In this document: in pieces, positions 1 to 13,028 of the stretch
Layout: each line of letters begins with the position of its first letter
Position numbering within the stretch: the stretch's first letter is position 1
Assembly (NCBI GenBank): GCA_026874595.1
Contig: CM049313.1
Coordinates: 77,492,659-77,556,658 of the forward strand
DNA length: 64,000 nucleotides
From: Sipunculus nudus
Lineage: Eukaryota; Annelida; Sipuncula; Golfingiida; Sipunculidae
Reading direction: 5' to 3'
The notes under the pieces: model-generated
Seen by the model: only the letters and a program-made list of their open reading frames with translations
The model's database searches: none
What the model was told of the DNA's origin: nothing
Made by a program: the position numbers and the translations under genes

Positions 1-112
1 AGTGTAAATATATTAAAAACTGTGTGAAATCTATACTTATTAACTTAGTTGCAAAATCGATGTGGGAGACCATGCTGTTGAACTGAGCGATAATATAAGG
101 AGTTATACGTAC

Positions 113-238
113 CTTGTGATAACGATCTTGTAGTGACTTGATCTCGTTATCTTCTACTTTCAATCTACTCTTCTTATCACCGAATTTACCTTTTCGTAAA
201 TGAAAAGGGCGTTTGTTACGTTTCTGGTCTCCCGTCAT
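113..238 (-). CDS. First coding exon of an unrecognised basic protein (partial gene)
   Basis: Reading the minus strand, an ATG at 238-236 opens 42 codons that end exactly at an AAG|GTACGT splice donor (GT at 112-111), so the exon ends in phase 0. The peptide is Lys/Arg-rich (begins MTGDQKRNKRPFHLRKGKF, ends LQDRYHK) and has no signal peptide or membrane segment. Such composition fits a nuclear or nucleolar protein, but I cannot place it in a family. Sequence just above 238 is less AT-rich than the flank and is a plausible 5' UTR and promoter. The remaining exons would lie at coordinates below 1, outside the window. The donor, phase and codon content support a real exon; the function is unknown. 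Confidence 0.6.
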
Positions 239-330
239 GTTTGACAGATTGTGGCCGGCACCCACCGAAGCCTCGACGTTCGATGGTTTACGGCACAGAT
301 AGTACAATCTAAAACGTGGATGTCGGAAGT

Positions 331-1670
331 CGGATGTGAAGTCTAATACCAAACCAGACGTCCATCTCAGATGCAATAATCCAAGCCAGCAAAATAGCAG
401 AAATAAAACATATATGAGTATTTTCAGTATAAATGGCGTATGTGTTGTATAAACATGTTTACAAACCGATTAAATTAAATTAATTTTATGAGAGCCGCAC
501 ATGTTATATTATATTATTGAATATTCTTTATACTGGGCATACGGCAAATGCCTGTATACTTAAAACCCAAGACAATTATATAGCCAATGGGCCTATCAAT
601 TTGATGTTCTTACTTCTCCTTACACCCAGACATTTAACTCCTAACTGAGATACTTTTTAAAAAATATGATACTTTAAATTACAGCTTATATATACATGTA
701 GCATAAATACAATTAGGATGTATAAATTATATAAGCGTTTTTCGTAGAATTTCATGACGATATATTACACTGAAGCATTTAACTGAAATATTCCACTGTA
801 ATGTTTGACTTATTTCTTAAAATATTATAACAGAGAAAATGATAAAATCATTGTAGTTTACATTGAGAACGATAAATAATACCAATTAATGGTACCTAGC
901 TCGAATTCGTAAAGCATAAAATAATGGATTAGGGATGGGGTGGATTTTTTAAAACTTTTGCCTTAAAGAAAAGAACATGTTAATTTAATGTACTTAAATT
1001 ATGAAAACATTCTCTGCTAGGATATGTAATAAACAATTAAAATATTTTATTATCTAAGATTTGAAAATATAGTTATTACCAGACTTGAGTGTCTGATGCC
1101 AAATGCCCAAATAAAAAAAAACCTTGTAGTTTAACTTTTAGTAAATAAAATTAAGAAAATTTCTTTAAATAATTAAATTTAACCTTACGCTGAGCCTATT
1201 GTGATTCTTCTGTTTGCTGGTGTACGTGGTGGTTGAATATATAGACGTCGTTTAAGAAGTGCTGCTTTTTTGACTCCATGGCGGGAATGCAGCTTAACCG
1301 GTTTTCTGTTCGAGTAATGATATATTTACTCTACTACACCCCAGAACAGTAACGTTTGTACTAAAAACCTTACTGTAAAGATGTTTGCTGCACGTCCATC
1401 ATAAGTAATTGATATATCTGGGTTCATAAATGGAGAACACTTGAAACATAGTCCCACACCTCATATTATTATTACTAAGAGGGCTCACATGTGTTATTTT
1501 ATTGAGAATGTATACATAAACATAAACTTGTATGTTCGTACATGAACATAGAATAGAATTACAACGCCCATGTTTAATAGACACGCTGGTGGCCGTTTGG
1601 TGGAAAAGTTCATGACCCGCTCGCCAGATAGCAGCACTTGCAAACGTATGGGGCTGTTCGTTTGTGTACG
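331..1670. other. AT-rich intergenic sequence, no gene seen
   Basis: Short stop-bounded ORFs only, none with domain-like content or splice context. Nothing supportable was found here. Confidence 0.6.
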
Positions 1671-2763
1671 TAGGCTGTGTGTAAAACTCGGAAGTCGGAA
1701 GCCGGAAGTCGGAAGCCAAGGATTTTTCATAAATAAAGTGCTAAAACATGCACAAATTACCTCTAGATCAACACCATTTTAATTTCTATTGATAGAATAA
1801 AGTCTGTTCTATCATTCCATGAAGAATCATAGTTATCTATTCCGTAATCTGAAAGTTATAGACGATTTTGTGCTCGGAAGCCATCTCGGAAGCCACTCGG
1901 AAGTGCCGAGATGCGGTCCAAATGTGTAAAACTCGGAAGTCACGGAGACGCACTGGTCAACATATGGTCAGTTTAGAGCCTGCATATATTGCATATATTT
2001 AAGGTGCTTATGATTGTGCTTGTAATGAGTATATAATACAATGCATTGCACATACTAAAATATGATAAAAGAAATCCGAATACGACTTTAAAAATACATT
2101 TATAAATTACGATATCATTAAATATTAAAACAGTTGTAATATATTTTCCTTACGTTGAGCAAATATCCAATATATTTAATATTATCATAATATATTGGAA
2201 ATTCAATTTATCCCTATAGGACATCGCTGGAACAGCAACAAACATATATGTACCGAATAAGACGTAAATTAAATGTGTTTCATAACGTGAGAATTCTACG
2301 ATTTTTTTTAAAATTAAGACATAGCGTAGTAAAGGATACAACAGAACAGGTAATATATCACATACTTATACACGTGTGATTATAAAATCTAATATGTTTT
2401 TATGTTTAAGCATAAAGTTGGTTTTAAACAAAAAATAAAATATTTTCAACTCTTTCTTTCATACTTTCATATTCAACCATGATATTTATTTTCTATTTAT
2501 AACACTCTTGATATTGTTACAACATTATTATAATAATTTATAATTCAAATAAATTGATATTTCAAAAAATTTGAAAATATTTTTATAATTCATATCACTC
2601 TCAGACGTTATGTGCGTAATAAGGGCATCTAAAAACAGAATGTGTTCCTAGCTTCAGTTAAGGAACTGCACGGAATGACGTTTACAACGATCTCCATAAA
2701 GAAATTCCTATCTTGTGTTAGGAGGAGAACGTTGAATGTCAAATCTTAGATAAATAATCTCAT
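1671..2763. repeat. Left arm of a large imperfect inverted repeat
   Basis: Positions 1671-2190 (starting GGCTGTGTGTAAAACTCGG) and 2590-2763 reappear in reverse complement at 4158-4857. The central part, about 2190-2450, is absent from that arm but present in reverse complement at 14740-14975. This is therefore the fullest of three copies. It carries short GGAAGTCGGAAGCC-type direct repeats near its outer end. No coding capacity was recognised. Confidence 0.8.
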
Positions 2764-4157
2764 ATTGTAAAACAACATAGTAATAATTGATTAATTAAAA
2801 TGATAAATAGAATTAAAATTTGACAGAAACAAAACGTCCTGGAAATGTTTCTAAAGATTGTTTAGATAAAATGTTTTATGTTTCATGTATAAATTGACCA
2901 ACCTTTTTATGTTCCATAGATCAAAAATTACTTCAGGATTATGTATCTCTTAGACTCAAAAATCTATTATGTAATATTTAATTGATTCCAAAATATATTT
3001 TATATTTCATGATCATAATGCACATTTTTACAAATTTAAAATGTGATTTTTCCCCGATATGTTCATGCTGTAAAATGAAACCCTATTAAATTCAAGTTTT
3101 AAAATGTTGCCAAAATAGACAGCATAATATGCATATTTCACATTGAATTGTTTGATAATGATTCATCAAATGTATTGGACAACTTTAAAAAGAAAAACAA
3201 ACATAAACAAAACCTTCACAGAAATAAATACATAATACATGTGTAAATAGATATGAAGCCGATTGTAACATTTAACGTTCATATGAAATAAAATTGTTTC
3301 TGTTTTTGCAGAACAATTTGATATTTCCTCGGTATTTTTATGCTATTATGTACAATGTTCGAAAAATTAATGTTCTGAAATTTATAAAAAAACAGACGGC
3401 ACAAACATTAATACTTTTTATATACATATTGTTAATCGCGCCAACAGAAAAAAATCAACAAAAAATCAATAAAACATCAACAAAACATTTAGCCGGGCAA
3501 AAATTATTCAATAAATGTTTGAAAATAAACTGTAACAGAGTAAAACGGCTTTCTTTGTTAAGCAGTCTCTTATAGAAATAAAATAATTACCTAATAAGAA
3601 CCTGATACAAGCAACTATGAGGTCCGAAGGGAGTTAGGTCCGAAAACACAGCCCTACTTTATAGAATTCCGACTATAGTTCAGTGATTACCATGCAGGCC
3701 TAAGAATAAGCTTCCTGTTAACTTGTTTTTTTTTATAAATTTAATAACGAACAGGGTAAATAAATAAGTATCAAATAAAGATTGTGAGTATATAGATAAG
3801 ATTCATGAGCATGAAAAGGATTTTTTATAAAGAGGTTTACTTGCTATTTTATCAAAGAAGAATGGGAATAATTGATATTTATCATTGAAATTTTTATCTT
3901 GGCGGTAAATATCCAACCAGAATTTCCACAGTGATTGATTTGATGGGTATTTGTCGAAAATCATCGGAAAGGAGTCATTTCATTATTGCATTACGACAAC
4001 ATTTTTTATGCATGGAATTTCAAGGTATGAATCTTAGCTAAGCAACCGGTTGGATAAAAATGCCTATATCCGTAGCTTCTTTAAGACACCATTTAACCTC
4101 CAGACATACAGACTTTTACTTGAAGCCCCCAATGTCTTATGTGTCAATAAGATCCTA
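2764..4157. other. AT-rich spacer between inverted-repeat arms
   Basis: About 1.4 kb separating the two arms. It contains only short low-complexity ORFs and no recognisable domain. It could be the interior of an old transposon whose ends are the arms, but no transposase trace was seen. Confidence 0.5.
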
Positions 4158-4857
4158 TTTATGAGATTATTTATCTAAGATTTGACATTCAACGATCTCC
4201 TCCTAACACAAAATAGGAATTTCTTTATGGAGATCGTTGTAATCGTCACTCCGTGCAGTTCATTAATTGAAGCTAGGAACACATTCTGTTTTTAGATGCC
4301 CTTATAGCGCACATAACGAATATATTGAATTTCCAATATATTATGATAATATTAAATATATTGGATATTTGCTCAACGTAAGGAAAATATATTACAACTG
4401 TTTTAATATTTAATGATATCGTAATTTATAAATGTATTTTTAAAGTCGTATTCGGATTTCTTTTATCATATTTTAGTATGTGCAATGCATTGTATTATAT
4501 ACTCATTACAAGCACAATCATAAGCACTTTAAATATATGCAATATATGCAGGCTCTAAACTGACCATATGTTGACCAGTGCGTCTCCGTGACTTCCGAGT
4601 TTTACACATTTGGACCGCATCTCGGCACTTCCGAGTGGCTTCCGAGATACTTCCGAGCACAAAATCGTCTATAACTTTCAGATTACAGAATGGATAACTA
4701 TGATTCTTCATGGAATGATAGAACAGACTTTATTCTATCAAAAAAAATTAAAATGGTGTTGATCTAGAGGTAATTTGTGCATGTTTTAGCACTTTATTTA
4801 TGAAAAATCATTGGCTTCCGACTTCCGGCTTCCGACTTCCGAGTTTTACACACAGCC
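4158..4857. repeat. Right arm of the inverted repeat (copy A)
   Basis: Reverse complement of 1671-2190 plus 2590-2763. The roughly 400 bp between those segments is missing, with the junction near 4320. It ends at the CTTCCGAGTTTTACACACAG motif near 4835-4857. The last ~530 bp also form the left edge of the 10-kb tandem unit A. Confidence 0.8.
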
Positions 4858-5019
4858 GTGTACGTATGTTGGATTATGGATGTTGATATACTATCAGCCT
4901 CAGTAGTTTTTACTTCACATCGATAGTGATTTTTCCCACGATATAAATTGTAGATTTTTCTGTGAATTTATTTATAATAGATGTTTATTACATTGTATTC
5001 GTCTTCAAGTTTATAAATT

Positions 5020-6545
5020 TGCTGAGATAATTTCTGAATAACTTAACAACATGTTTTCCAAGAATATAGTATATGTTATTTACAATAAGCTGATGCAGAA
5101 CTTTGTTTGTAATTTGTATTCTATTGTTTCAATATTCACGGTGTCACAGACCTGTAATATACGCAATAAACTGTGACAGCAGTAATACCTAGCAGCTCGT
5201 TGTCCGTGAATGACTGGTATCTCAGCTGATGTACAGCATGGCATCTAAGCTTGACATGCTGTTGACGTTCGCCTTAACAGACAGTATTCGACTTTCGACA
5301 TCCTAGGTTTAGTCTGTCCCTGCACAGCCATCCAGTCATTCTGTACTCGCATCAACGGATCTTTACGGATCTTACTCATCTCGTACCAAAACAAGTCCAT
5401 TCCTACCCAACAATGTGGCACTTGTATAACACTTCACGGTTGTTTTTAGCCGTATTGGGAATTTGCCCGTGCAAGGCCCTTAGGGAACCCTACTTTATCA
5501 AATAAATATTACAATAAAGATAAAACCTTTGTTAAAAGACAACAGACACTTATAAATAAACTTATGAAAGATTTTCAGCGGTGGAAATTTTTTTAAAACC
5601 AGACCAGCTTGTTTTGTATTTAAACGATCAAATTAATAATATAAGTCAAACCCCCCAAAAAATTTCTCGTCCCTCTTCCCCAGATCCTCCGTCCCCATGC
5701 AAAATGCAGTTGAATTCATATTTGTTCTGTTTTAATTCAATAAAAAAAATGGAAAATTACATGAGTATGATATCACAGTATCTTTAGGCTCAAAATGGAA
5801 ATGGATCAGTACAAACAGGCCCAATGCCGCCATTCCCTATAAAGGCTAAAAAAAAATAAATAAATTCGCACATCTCAATAACAATTATATATCGAGTTCT
5901 TAACTTTAACTTCAGGCATGCATGCTGCATGGGAGCAGTTTCTCTAAATACATGCAAATACAAAGTCACGTACGGACTTGGATAATGTGGCGTTTTACGG
6001 TATATAATATACAAACTTCCGTATATAAGAGGAAACAAGCGGGCCTGGTTTTATCCTTGCTTTGTATCGCGGTCCCTCCGGCACTTTACTGATAAGTTAA
6101 TTTAAAGCAGTTGTGTAAACCGATCAGGAAAATATTTACCGAATGCAGTTTAATAATTATCAATTCATCTTTAAAAATTCTCGTGAGAGTTTTTTATTGG
6201 GGCTTAACTTTCTTGAACAGGTGGACTTGTACCGGAAATATTAAAAAGTCGATGGTCTGATATCACTTCTTAATTCTTCCAACTTGTAAAATCCCAGTGC
6301 TATAATATGTCTTTTGTTGTTATAATTTTTTTCATGTCGTTAATGAACTTTGTATTTTTTATGGGATGGATAAAGTAGGCCTTGGATAAAGAGCGCAAAA
6401 TAGTCCATCTCCAGCCTCGCTTGCATACATGAAGTCATTCGCCGCGGGATCTGGCGTAAAGGCCAAACACAGTGCATGGCGCGGGCGGCATGCAAGCACA
6501 CTGACATTACCTTATATACTATAGTATGTATGTGAACATATGTAT
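5020..6545. other. Repeat-poor part of unit A
   Basis: This stretch (copied at about 15690-17265) lacks the palindrome repeats found further right in the unit. Short ORFs at 5581-5787 and 6038-5790 are preserved in B, but so is all surrounding non-coding DNA, so preservation says nothing about function. No domain, splice pattern or RNA gene was recognised. Confidence 0.5.
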
Positions 6546-8340
6546 ACATGAACATAAGGGCTCAGAGGCACAAATAGTCCCCCAGCCCATGCATTACTCA
6601 AATTTTGGTATTTTCTGAGACATTTTTCCCTTGGGATCGGCTGAAATAGGATAATTCAGGATCCAATGGTGTCTTGTGTAATGGATGCAACCCAACAAGA
6701 AGAGCAGGCGTAAAAAAACGATTACCAGTGGCGCCACCTGTCTTATGAATGCGATAAATCTATGCATGATCTTTCGCTGTGCCAAACACCAAATTCCTGA
6801 GATATGTGTGATATTTACTTAAAACAAAGCGAACATGGCCATAACGGACAAACAATTATGGATGGCGCCACCAGAGTTCAGTATATGATAAAGCTGTCCA
6901 AGAGCTTTCCATAGAAACAAAAATGAAGCAAAGCTGTTGAATGAGTCTTGAGATATGGGTGATTTTTTTGTAGCAGCAAAACAATTAACAATGGCACCAA
7001 CTGTCTTACGTATGCCATAAATCTATTCATAATCTATGACTGTGCAAAATTTCAAGCCGAGAGTGTTCAGCATCCTGAGATTAAATAGAATTACAGATGG
7101 CCAGTATGGAAAAATTATTACATGCTGCGCCACCAGAGTTTAGTACATGATAAAGTTACCTGAGAGCTTTCTACAGAAATAAACATGAAGCAAATCTGTT
7201 GAATCACTCCTCCGATACAGGCGATTATATGCATAAATGGGCCAAAATAGGTCTATTTAAAGTTAAGTTCACTCTCATGGTAAAGATCATGACCTTATTT
7301 TAAAAAGGCTAACAAGATTTTTTTGCAGGGACGCGATCGTATCAAAACCGAGGTATCCCCAGACTTAGAAGTCTGGGAATAAAATAAACCATTTACATGA
7401 ATTTTATTTGTGTAAATGCATATTTAAGTCACATTTATTTTATTTCTCTTGCTCCAGGATACACGTGACCAAGGTATATGAATGATATAGTTCACATTTA
7501 TTATGATCTCCAGACTACTTAAAGTTAACTAGAAGCACCATTTAACCTCAAAGAGAAGACACGACCACATGTGGTGCCATGTGCCGGTGAAATATCAAAT
7601 AGCATTCATATGATATAATTGTGTCCGTCCAACATGGTAATTCTTTTGCACAAAAAATGATATTATGAAAATACATGATTTACTGTTCAGCAAAATTCAA
7701 AGACATATTAAATCATAATTTTAAAAACAATCATATTCCATTGAGTATCCATTTTATCCCCCTTGCTCAAATTAATGTGTGTACATGATGTGGAGGCTTC
7801 AGTTTTATTTACTGAATTATCGAAATTTAAGGGAAAACAACTATATAGTAGGTCTAACACAGGTGGCACCACCTGAAAGATACAATAACATGCTCATGAT
7901 GTGACTAACATGTGTGTAAAAATTAGTAGGGGGTTTAGAATTTCAAGTAAAAGGAGTGAGACGGACAGACGGATGCAGACCATTTTAGTTGTCTCCCCTC
8001 TTACGGCAAGGGACTAATAATTTTTTCCAATATAGTTATCACTAAATTCCCCTAGCTCTAAGGAATCCTTCCATATGATTTGATGGTTAAAGTATTCTAA
8101 TTTACTGACTTATCTAAAGGAAATTGAACAAAAGCCCATGCAGAGGCACAAATAGTCCCCAGCCCAATGCATAACTCAAATGTGTTTTTTATGTGACATG
8201 CTTTCCCTTGGCTGAAATAGGATAATTAAGGACCCAATGGTGTCTTGTACAATGGATGCAATTAGACAAGAGAGCAGGCGTACAAAACGATTATCAGTGG
8301 CGCCACCTGTCTTATGTACACGACAAGTCTATCAAATAAT
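6546..8340. repeat. Dispersed repeats with ~200-bp direct repeat, unit A
   Basis: The segment near 6563-6765 (GAGGCACAAATAGTCCCC to TGGCGCCACCTGTCTTATG) recurs at about 8143-8325 in the same orientation. Both end with a GTGGCGCCACC palindrome followed by a tail. The 228 bp missing from unit B (6703-6930) fall inside the first copy. Confidence 0.7.
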
Positions 8341-8733
8341 TTTTTTTAAATACAGTATTCACTGATTTCCCTTAGCTCCAAGGAATCCTTGCATATGATT
8401 TGAAGGCATAAGTGTTCTAATTTACTTAATTATCTGAAAGAAAGTGAAAAAGGCCATTATGGAGCACAGAAAGTCGCTAAACAGGTGGCTCCATCCGCAG
8501 GTGATTATCATGTGCTGAGTTAGTGTGTAAAATTTGGAAACAAAAAACAAAAAAAACCATGCAGGGTCTTAGTGAAATGTGGTAAAAGAATGGGACGGGA
8601 CGGAAGGCCGCCCGGCCGGCCGGTATGCTGGACGGACTGACGCGGATCTTTTTATTTAAGTAGTTCTCCTTCCTACGGCGGGGGGCTCATAAGAATATAA
8701 TGGTAACGCGGTAACGGAAAAAGGACACTGAGA

Positions 8734-9297
8734 GCCCCCTCACACGAAGCGTTTCACTGTGCAAGCGACTGAACGTGACAGAGGCAACGTTTTCCCAAAT
8801 GTTATCCCACGAAATCTTAAGAATTTTTTTTCAGGGCGTGAAATTACCGCTGTACAAGCGGAATACAGATGTATTCTTTTGACCCCCCCAGTGATTTGCC
8901 GATTTATCCTGTATTTTGTGTGCGATTTCTTAAGTTAACTATGGGAAATTGAACGCTTTGACACGTTTTCTTCGATTTACCTGTGATTGTATTAAATATT
9001 TTGAACACTGTCACAGCCCCCTCACACGAAGCGTTTCACTGTGCAAGCGACTGAACGCGACAGAGGCAACGTTTTCCCAAATGTTATCCCACGAAATCTT
9101 AAGAATTTTTTTTCAGGGCGTGAAATTACCGCTGCACAAGCGGAGTACAGATGTATTCTTATGACCCGCCCAGTGATTTGCCGATTTATCCTGTATTTCG
9201 TGTGCGATTTCTTAAGTTAACTATGGGAAATTGTACGCTTTGACACGTTTTCTTCGATTTACCTGTGATTGTATTAAATATTTTGAACACTGTCAAA
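8734..9297. repeat. 282-bp direct repeat dimer (unit A)
   Basis: Two head-to-tail copies start at 8734 and 9016, both with GCCCCCTCACACGAAGCG and ending near AACACTGTCA. They differ by a handful of bases. The same dimer is at 19211-19774 in unit B. It looks like a short satellite-type repeat captured before the large duplication. Confidence 0.85.
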
Positions 9298-10155
9298 ATA
9301 TTTCAATCCATCACGTCTCTATACACGCTATCACGCGGGGACTCCATTCTTCGATGTTTGTGTGCGAATGTATAGGTTGTCATGCGATTTAGTCAGACGT
9401 TTTTCAGACTAACAGAGATTTCATGAACCCCATAGGAAGTCAAGTTAGAAGATTCTGGGTCCCAAGGTTACGATTTGTGCCCTGTTCACAGATGACTGTT
9501 TCTGGGAAGGTCTAAAAAATTGAGAAACAAAATGTGTAAAAATTAGAAACAAGCAATTTCGTTGAATCAATGTCTTCCGCTTTGGCTCTTTTTGTCTTTC
9601 ATGCTTGATAAGCATATGACATGTTAGGAAAATCTTGAGGGCAGATGAAATCTTAAAACAGATCCATTATGACATGTGGAGACATCTGCAGGTGAACATA
9701 AAAACTAAAACATATTGAGAAATAGGACCAAAATGCATTATGACATGTGGAAAAATCTGCAGGCAAACATAAGACTAAAATGCATTAAGATATTGGACCA
9801 AATTTGATAATTTTGTTTTTGTTATTGGTCAGATAGACACTCCAAAACCAATCCCAACCAAGGTATGCACGATAGCAACCACTGACCCAAATTTTAATGA
9901 AATGGGAAAAAATTTAGGAGAGTTGTTGCACGGAAACAAAAAAAAAAAACCTTAAGGGCGGACGGAAAGACAGACAAACCCAAATCAATGGCCCCCGCAT
10001 CCACAGAAAGGGAGAAATAATACAGGTGGTGCCATCAGTCTGATGAAACACTCCGTGATCAATATGCATGCAATGAATCATAGTGATCAATGGATTAGTT
10101 ATTTAGATACTGCAGATTTCGTATCATATTTTCAATTATTCTTGGGGGTACATAC

Positions 10156-10699
10156 TGGTACCCCGCTCTATTATGGCACCGCTGCTCTAGGCCAATCATA
10201 GAGACGGGCGTACAACGCCATCTTCAGGACTCCCGGCAGACTGGTTCCAACTCAAGTATAATTTATATATGATAAAAATAAGCATTTCGTTTGCTCAGAG
10301 AAGTTGTTAAAAGTTGGCTGTACATTTCGTGTGACATTTATGATTAGATTAATAGGTATTGATAATAAACCAATGCCACGTACAGTGGAATATCAAGTAT
10401 TCAGTATATCGTATGATTCGTATCATCTATACATCCATCAGTCAATTTTTGTGCAAAAACTCATTTTTCAATATTTGGAAACATTAAATAACTGAAGAAA
10501 GTAATTTTATAAGTAATCTTCACGGATAATCAGCCAGGATCGCGAGAACTTCCATGACAATCGGTGTGAGCATACAGACTGGAGTTGGAACCAGTCTACA
10601 GGTAGGTCAGGAGTTGCAACTGGGAGTACTTAAGATGGCGTTGTACGCCTGTCTCTATGCTTGGCTTGAGGGCCTTAATAGAGCAGGGTACCAGTCTAG
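10156..10699. mobile_element. 544-bp non-autonomous transposon with long TIRs (unit A)
   Basis: The ends are imperfect inverted repeats of about 110 bp: 10156-10260 pairs with 10570-10699, for example CATAGAGACGGGCGTACAAC against GTTGTACGCCTGTCTCTATG. The element is flanked on both sides by GTACATAC (10148-10155 and 10700-10707). It splits a dispersed repeat whose uninterrupted form occurs elsewhere in the window (GGGGG...AGCCCCATAGCTCAGAG). The 8-bp duplication suggests a hAT-type MITE. The interior has no transposase. The same insertion is at 20634-21177 in unit B, so it predates the duplication. Confidence 0.8.
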
Positions 10700-10859
10700 G
10701 TACATACGAGCCCCTTAGCTCAGAGGATATGGGTAACAGAGACCTAATTTCAGGTTTCCAAGGAGATCTTTCATGGGCCTTCCTGTATGTCAAGTAAGAA
10801 GATTCCAGGTCCAGCGGTTATGATTTGTGCCTGGTTAACTACTGCTTCTTGAAATGAAA

Positions 10860-12900
10860 AAAAATGCGTAAAAATTGGAAAATATACAGGTGGCGCCACC
10901 AGTCTGCAGGAACTGATGTAACACTCCGTGATCAATATGCATGCAAATAATCATGGTAAACAATGCATTAGTTATTTAGCTACTGCAGCTTTTGTATCAA
11001 ATTTTTAATTGTTCTGGGGGGGGGGGGGGGGGTACTAAAGAGCATAATAGCTCGGAGGATATGGGCAACAGGGACCTAATTTTAGGTTTCCAAGGAGATT
11101 TTCAGGGACCACATAGGATGTCAAGTAAGATGATTCTAGGTCCAATTGTTACGATTTGTGCCCTGTTAACGGATGACCTCAATATTTGAAGGTCTCAAAA
11201 CTAGAGAAAAAAATGCTTCAACATTTGAACCAAGGCCTACAGGCCTAATGCGATTCTGTGAAAGTTTAGGAGTATAAATGGAGGTTTATTTTTATATTTA
11301 ATATTGATCCTCTTATGTCCTGCATATCTTCCTTAGTCATTATGATTTCAGCAAAATGGACGGTAAGTTTCGGACTTGGACATTTAAAAACTAGGATATA
11401 TCAGTCAAGATTTTCGGATGTTCTATTTGGAAGGATTATTGGGACAGATGAACGGACAATTTGACAGCATGGTTTCAAAGAAGAACATTTTTTAATGTTT
11501 TTTAACTTCTTCCCTGTAAAATCTAAGAAAATGCAGTTAGCCAAAAAATAAGCAAAATCCGATAGAGTTTTTTAGATGACTAATTTTTTGCATAAAAGTT
11601 CGTGATGCTAACTCTTGCCGTTTTCAAGATAGTATGGGTTAACGTACAGACGACGGACGCCGGACGACGCCAACCATCGCGTAAGCTCACAGGTTCCCTA
11701 AAAATTGGTGATGCTAGCTCCTGCCGTTTTTGAGATAGATATGGTTAACGTACAGACGACGCAACGACGGACGACGCCGCACCATCGCATAAGCATACAG
11801 GTTCGCTAAAAATACAGGTGGTGCTACCAATCTGCATGAACTGATGAAAGACTCTTATATGCATGCAAAGAATCATGGTGATCAACACATTAATTGTTCA
11901 GTCACTGGAGCTTTTGTGTTCAATTTTTAATTTTTCTGGGGTGTACTTCTGAGCCCATAAATCAGCTGATATAGGTAACAGAAACGTAATTTCAGGTTTC
12001 AAAGGAGATTTTTTCAAGGACTTCCCTCGATGTCAGGTAAGAAGTTACGCTAAATGGTTACGATTTGTGTCCTGCTAACGAAAAACCGCATTCTTGAAGG
12101 TCTCAAAATACAGAAAAAAATGCATGAAACCCGAAAATATACAGATAGCGCCACCAGTCTGCATGGATCGATGAAAGACTCAATGATCAATATGCATGCA
12201 GAGAATCATGGTGATCAACACATAAATTGTTCATATAGTGGAGCTTTTGTATAACATTTTTAATTATTCTGGTGGGTTCTTCTGTGCCCCAAAGCGAGGA
12301 GCATATCGATAACAAACTTAATCATAGAGTCCAAGGAGATTTTTCATGGACCTCCATGGACGTAAAGTAAGAAGATTCGAGGTCAAGTGATTATGATTTG
12401 TGCCCTTTTAACGGATGGACAGACAGACGGACAGACTACGGACCAAGAATAATCGCTACAGCTCATCTGACGGAAAGTCATCCGAGCTATAGCAATCACT
12501 TTATGTCCAAAGTAGCAAAAAGTGGTCTGAAACCCATAAAAAGATTGCTGTGGCTGAAGGGAAGGGGGGGGGGGGGGGGTGGTGGTGGTCCGGATCCTCT
12601 GATCTCCTCCCCTGATGTCACAGAGAACGTACACTATTTGCGCCCAAAACAAATGACACAAAGGCATTTTCTTTCACCCTTTTGCTAATTAATTAAGTGT
12701 CCAATAGAGGTGTTCTTTTTCATGTATGGAGGCGGGTTATTCTTGAACTCTCTTAAAATTGCCAGGTATTCATATGGACATGCACGTGGCTGCATGCCAA
12801 AAGGATGCAAACGTGCCAATATGGTTGTGTTCTCCTGCACACCGTATACACGCTCACCCAATGTCTAAAGCTTACATTATTGAACTAAATACGGAAAGTC
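10860..12900. repeat. Cluster of dispersed bivalve-type repeats (unit A)
   Basis: Degenerate direct copies of a ~200-bp module occur here. Its landmarks are GGTGGCGCCACC near the left, a T-rich stretch then CTGGGGGG, AGCTC.GAGGATATGGG, TTTCCAAGGAGATTTT, GATTTGTGCCCTGTTAACGG, then GACGGACGG-type tracts. Two segments near 11640-11815 carry GACGACGCC...CATCGC.TAAGC...CAGGTTCGCTAAAAA. G-runs lie at 11016-11032 and 12564-12579. Short ORFs here are incidental. The unit B equivalents are at about 21340-23380. Confidence 0.75.
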
Positions 12901-13028
12901 TACAAGCGACTACGTGTATCCGCAAATATCAGAGTAGGACGGGTGAAGTGAAGTATGGATTGAGTGGCAAGGGGAAGTTGGATGTGTTACATATTAGCAT
13001 TGATGTCTGCCACGTAAACATGATTGTA

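Noticed and set aside
8734-9297. 71-codon ORFs in the 282-bp dimer (8949-9164, 19426-19641)
   Set aside because: Repeat-derived; no family features and no conservation beyond the duplication.
11790-11820. tRNA B-box-like CAGGTTCGCT suggesting a tRNA or tRNA-derived SINE
   Set aside because: No matching A box or cloverleaf could be built at the right distance, and the motif is just the tail of a dispersed repeat.
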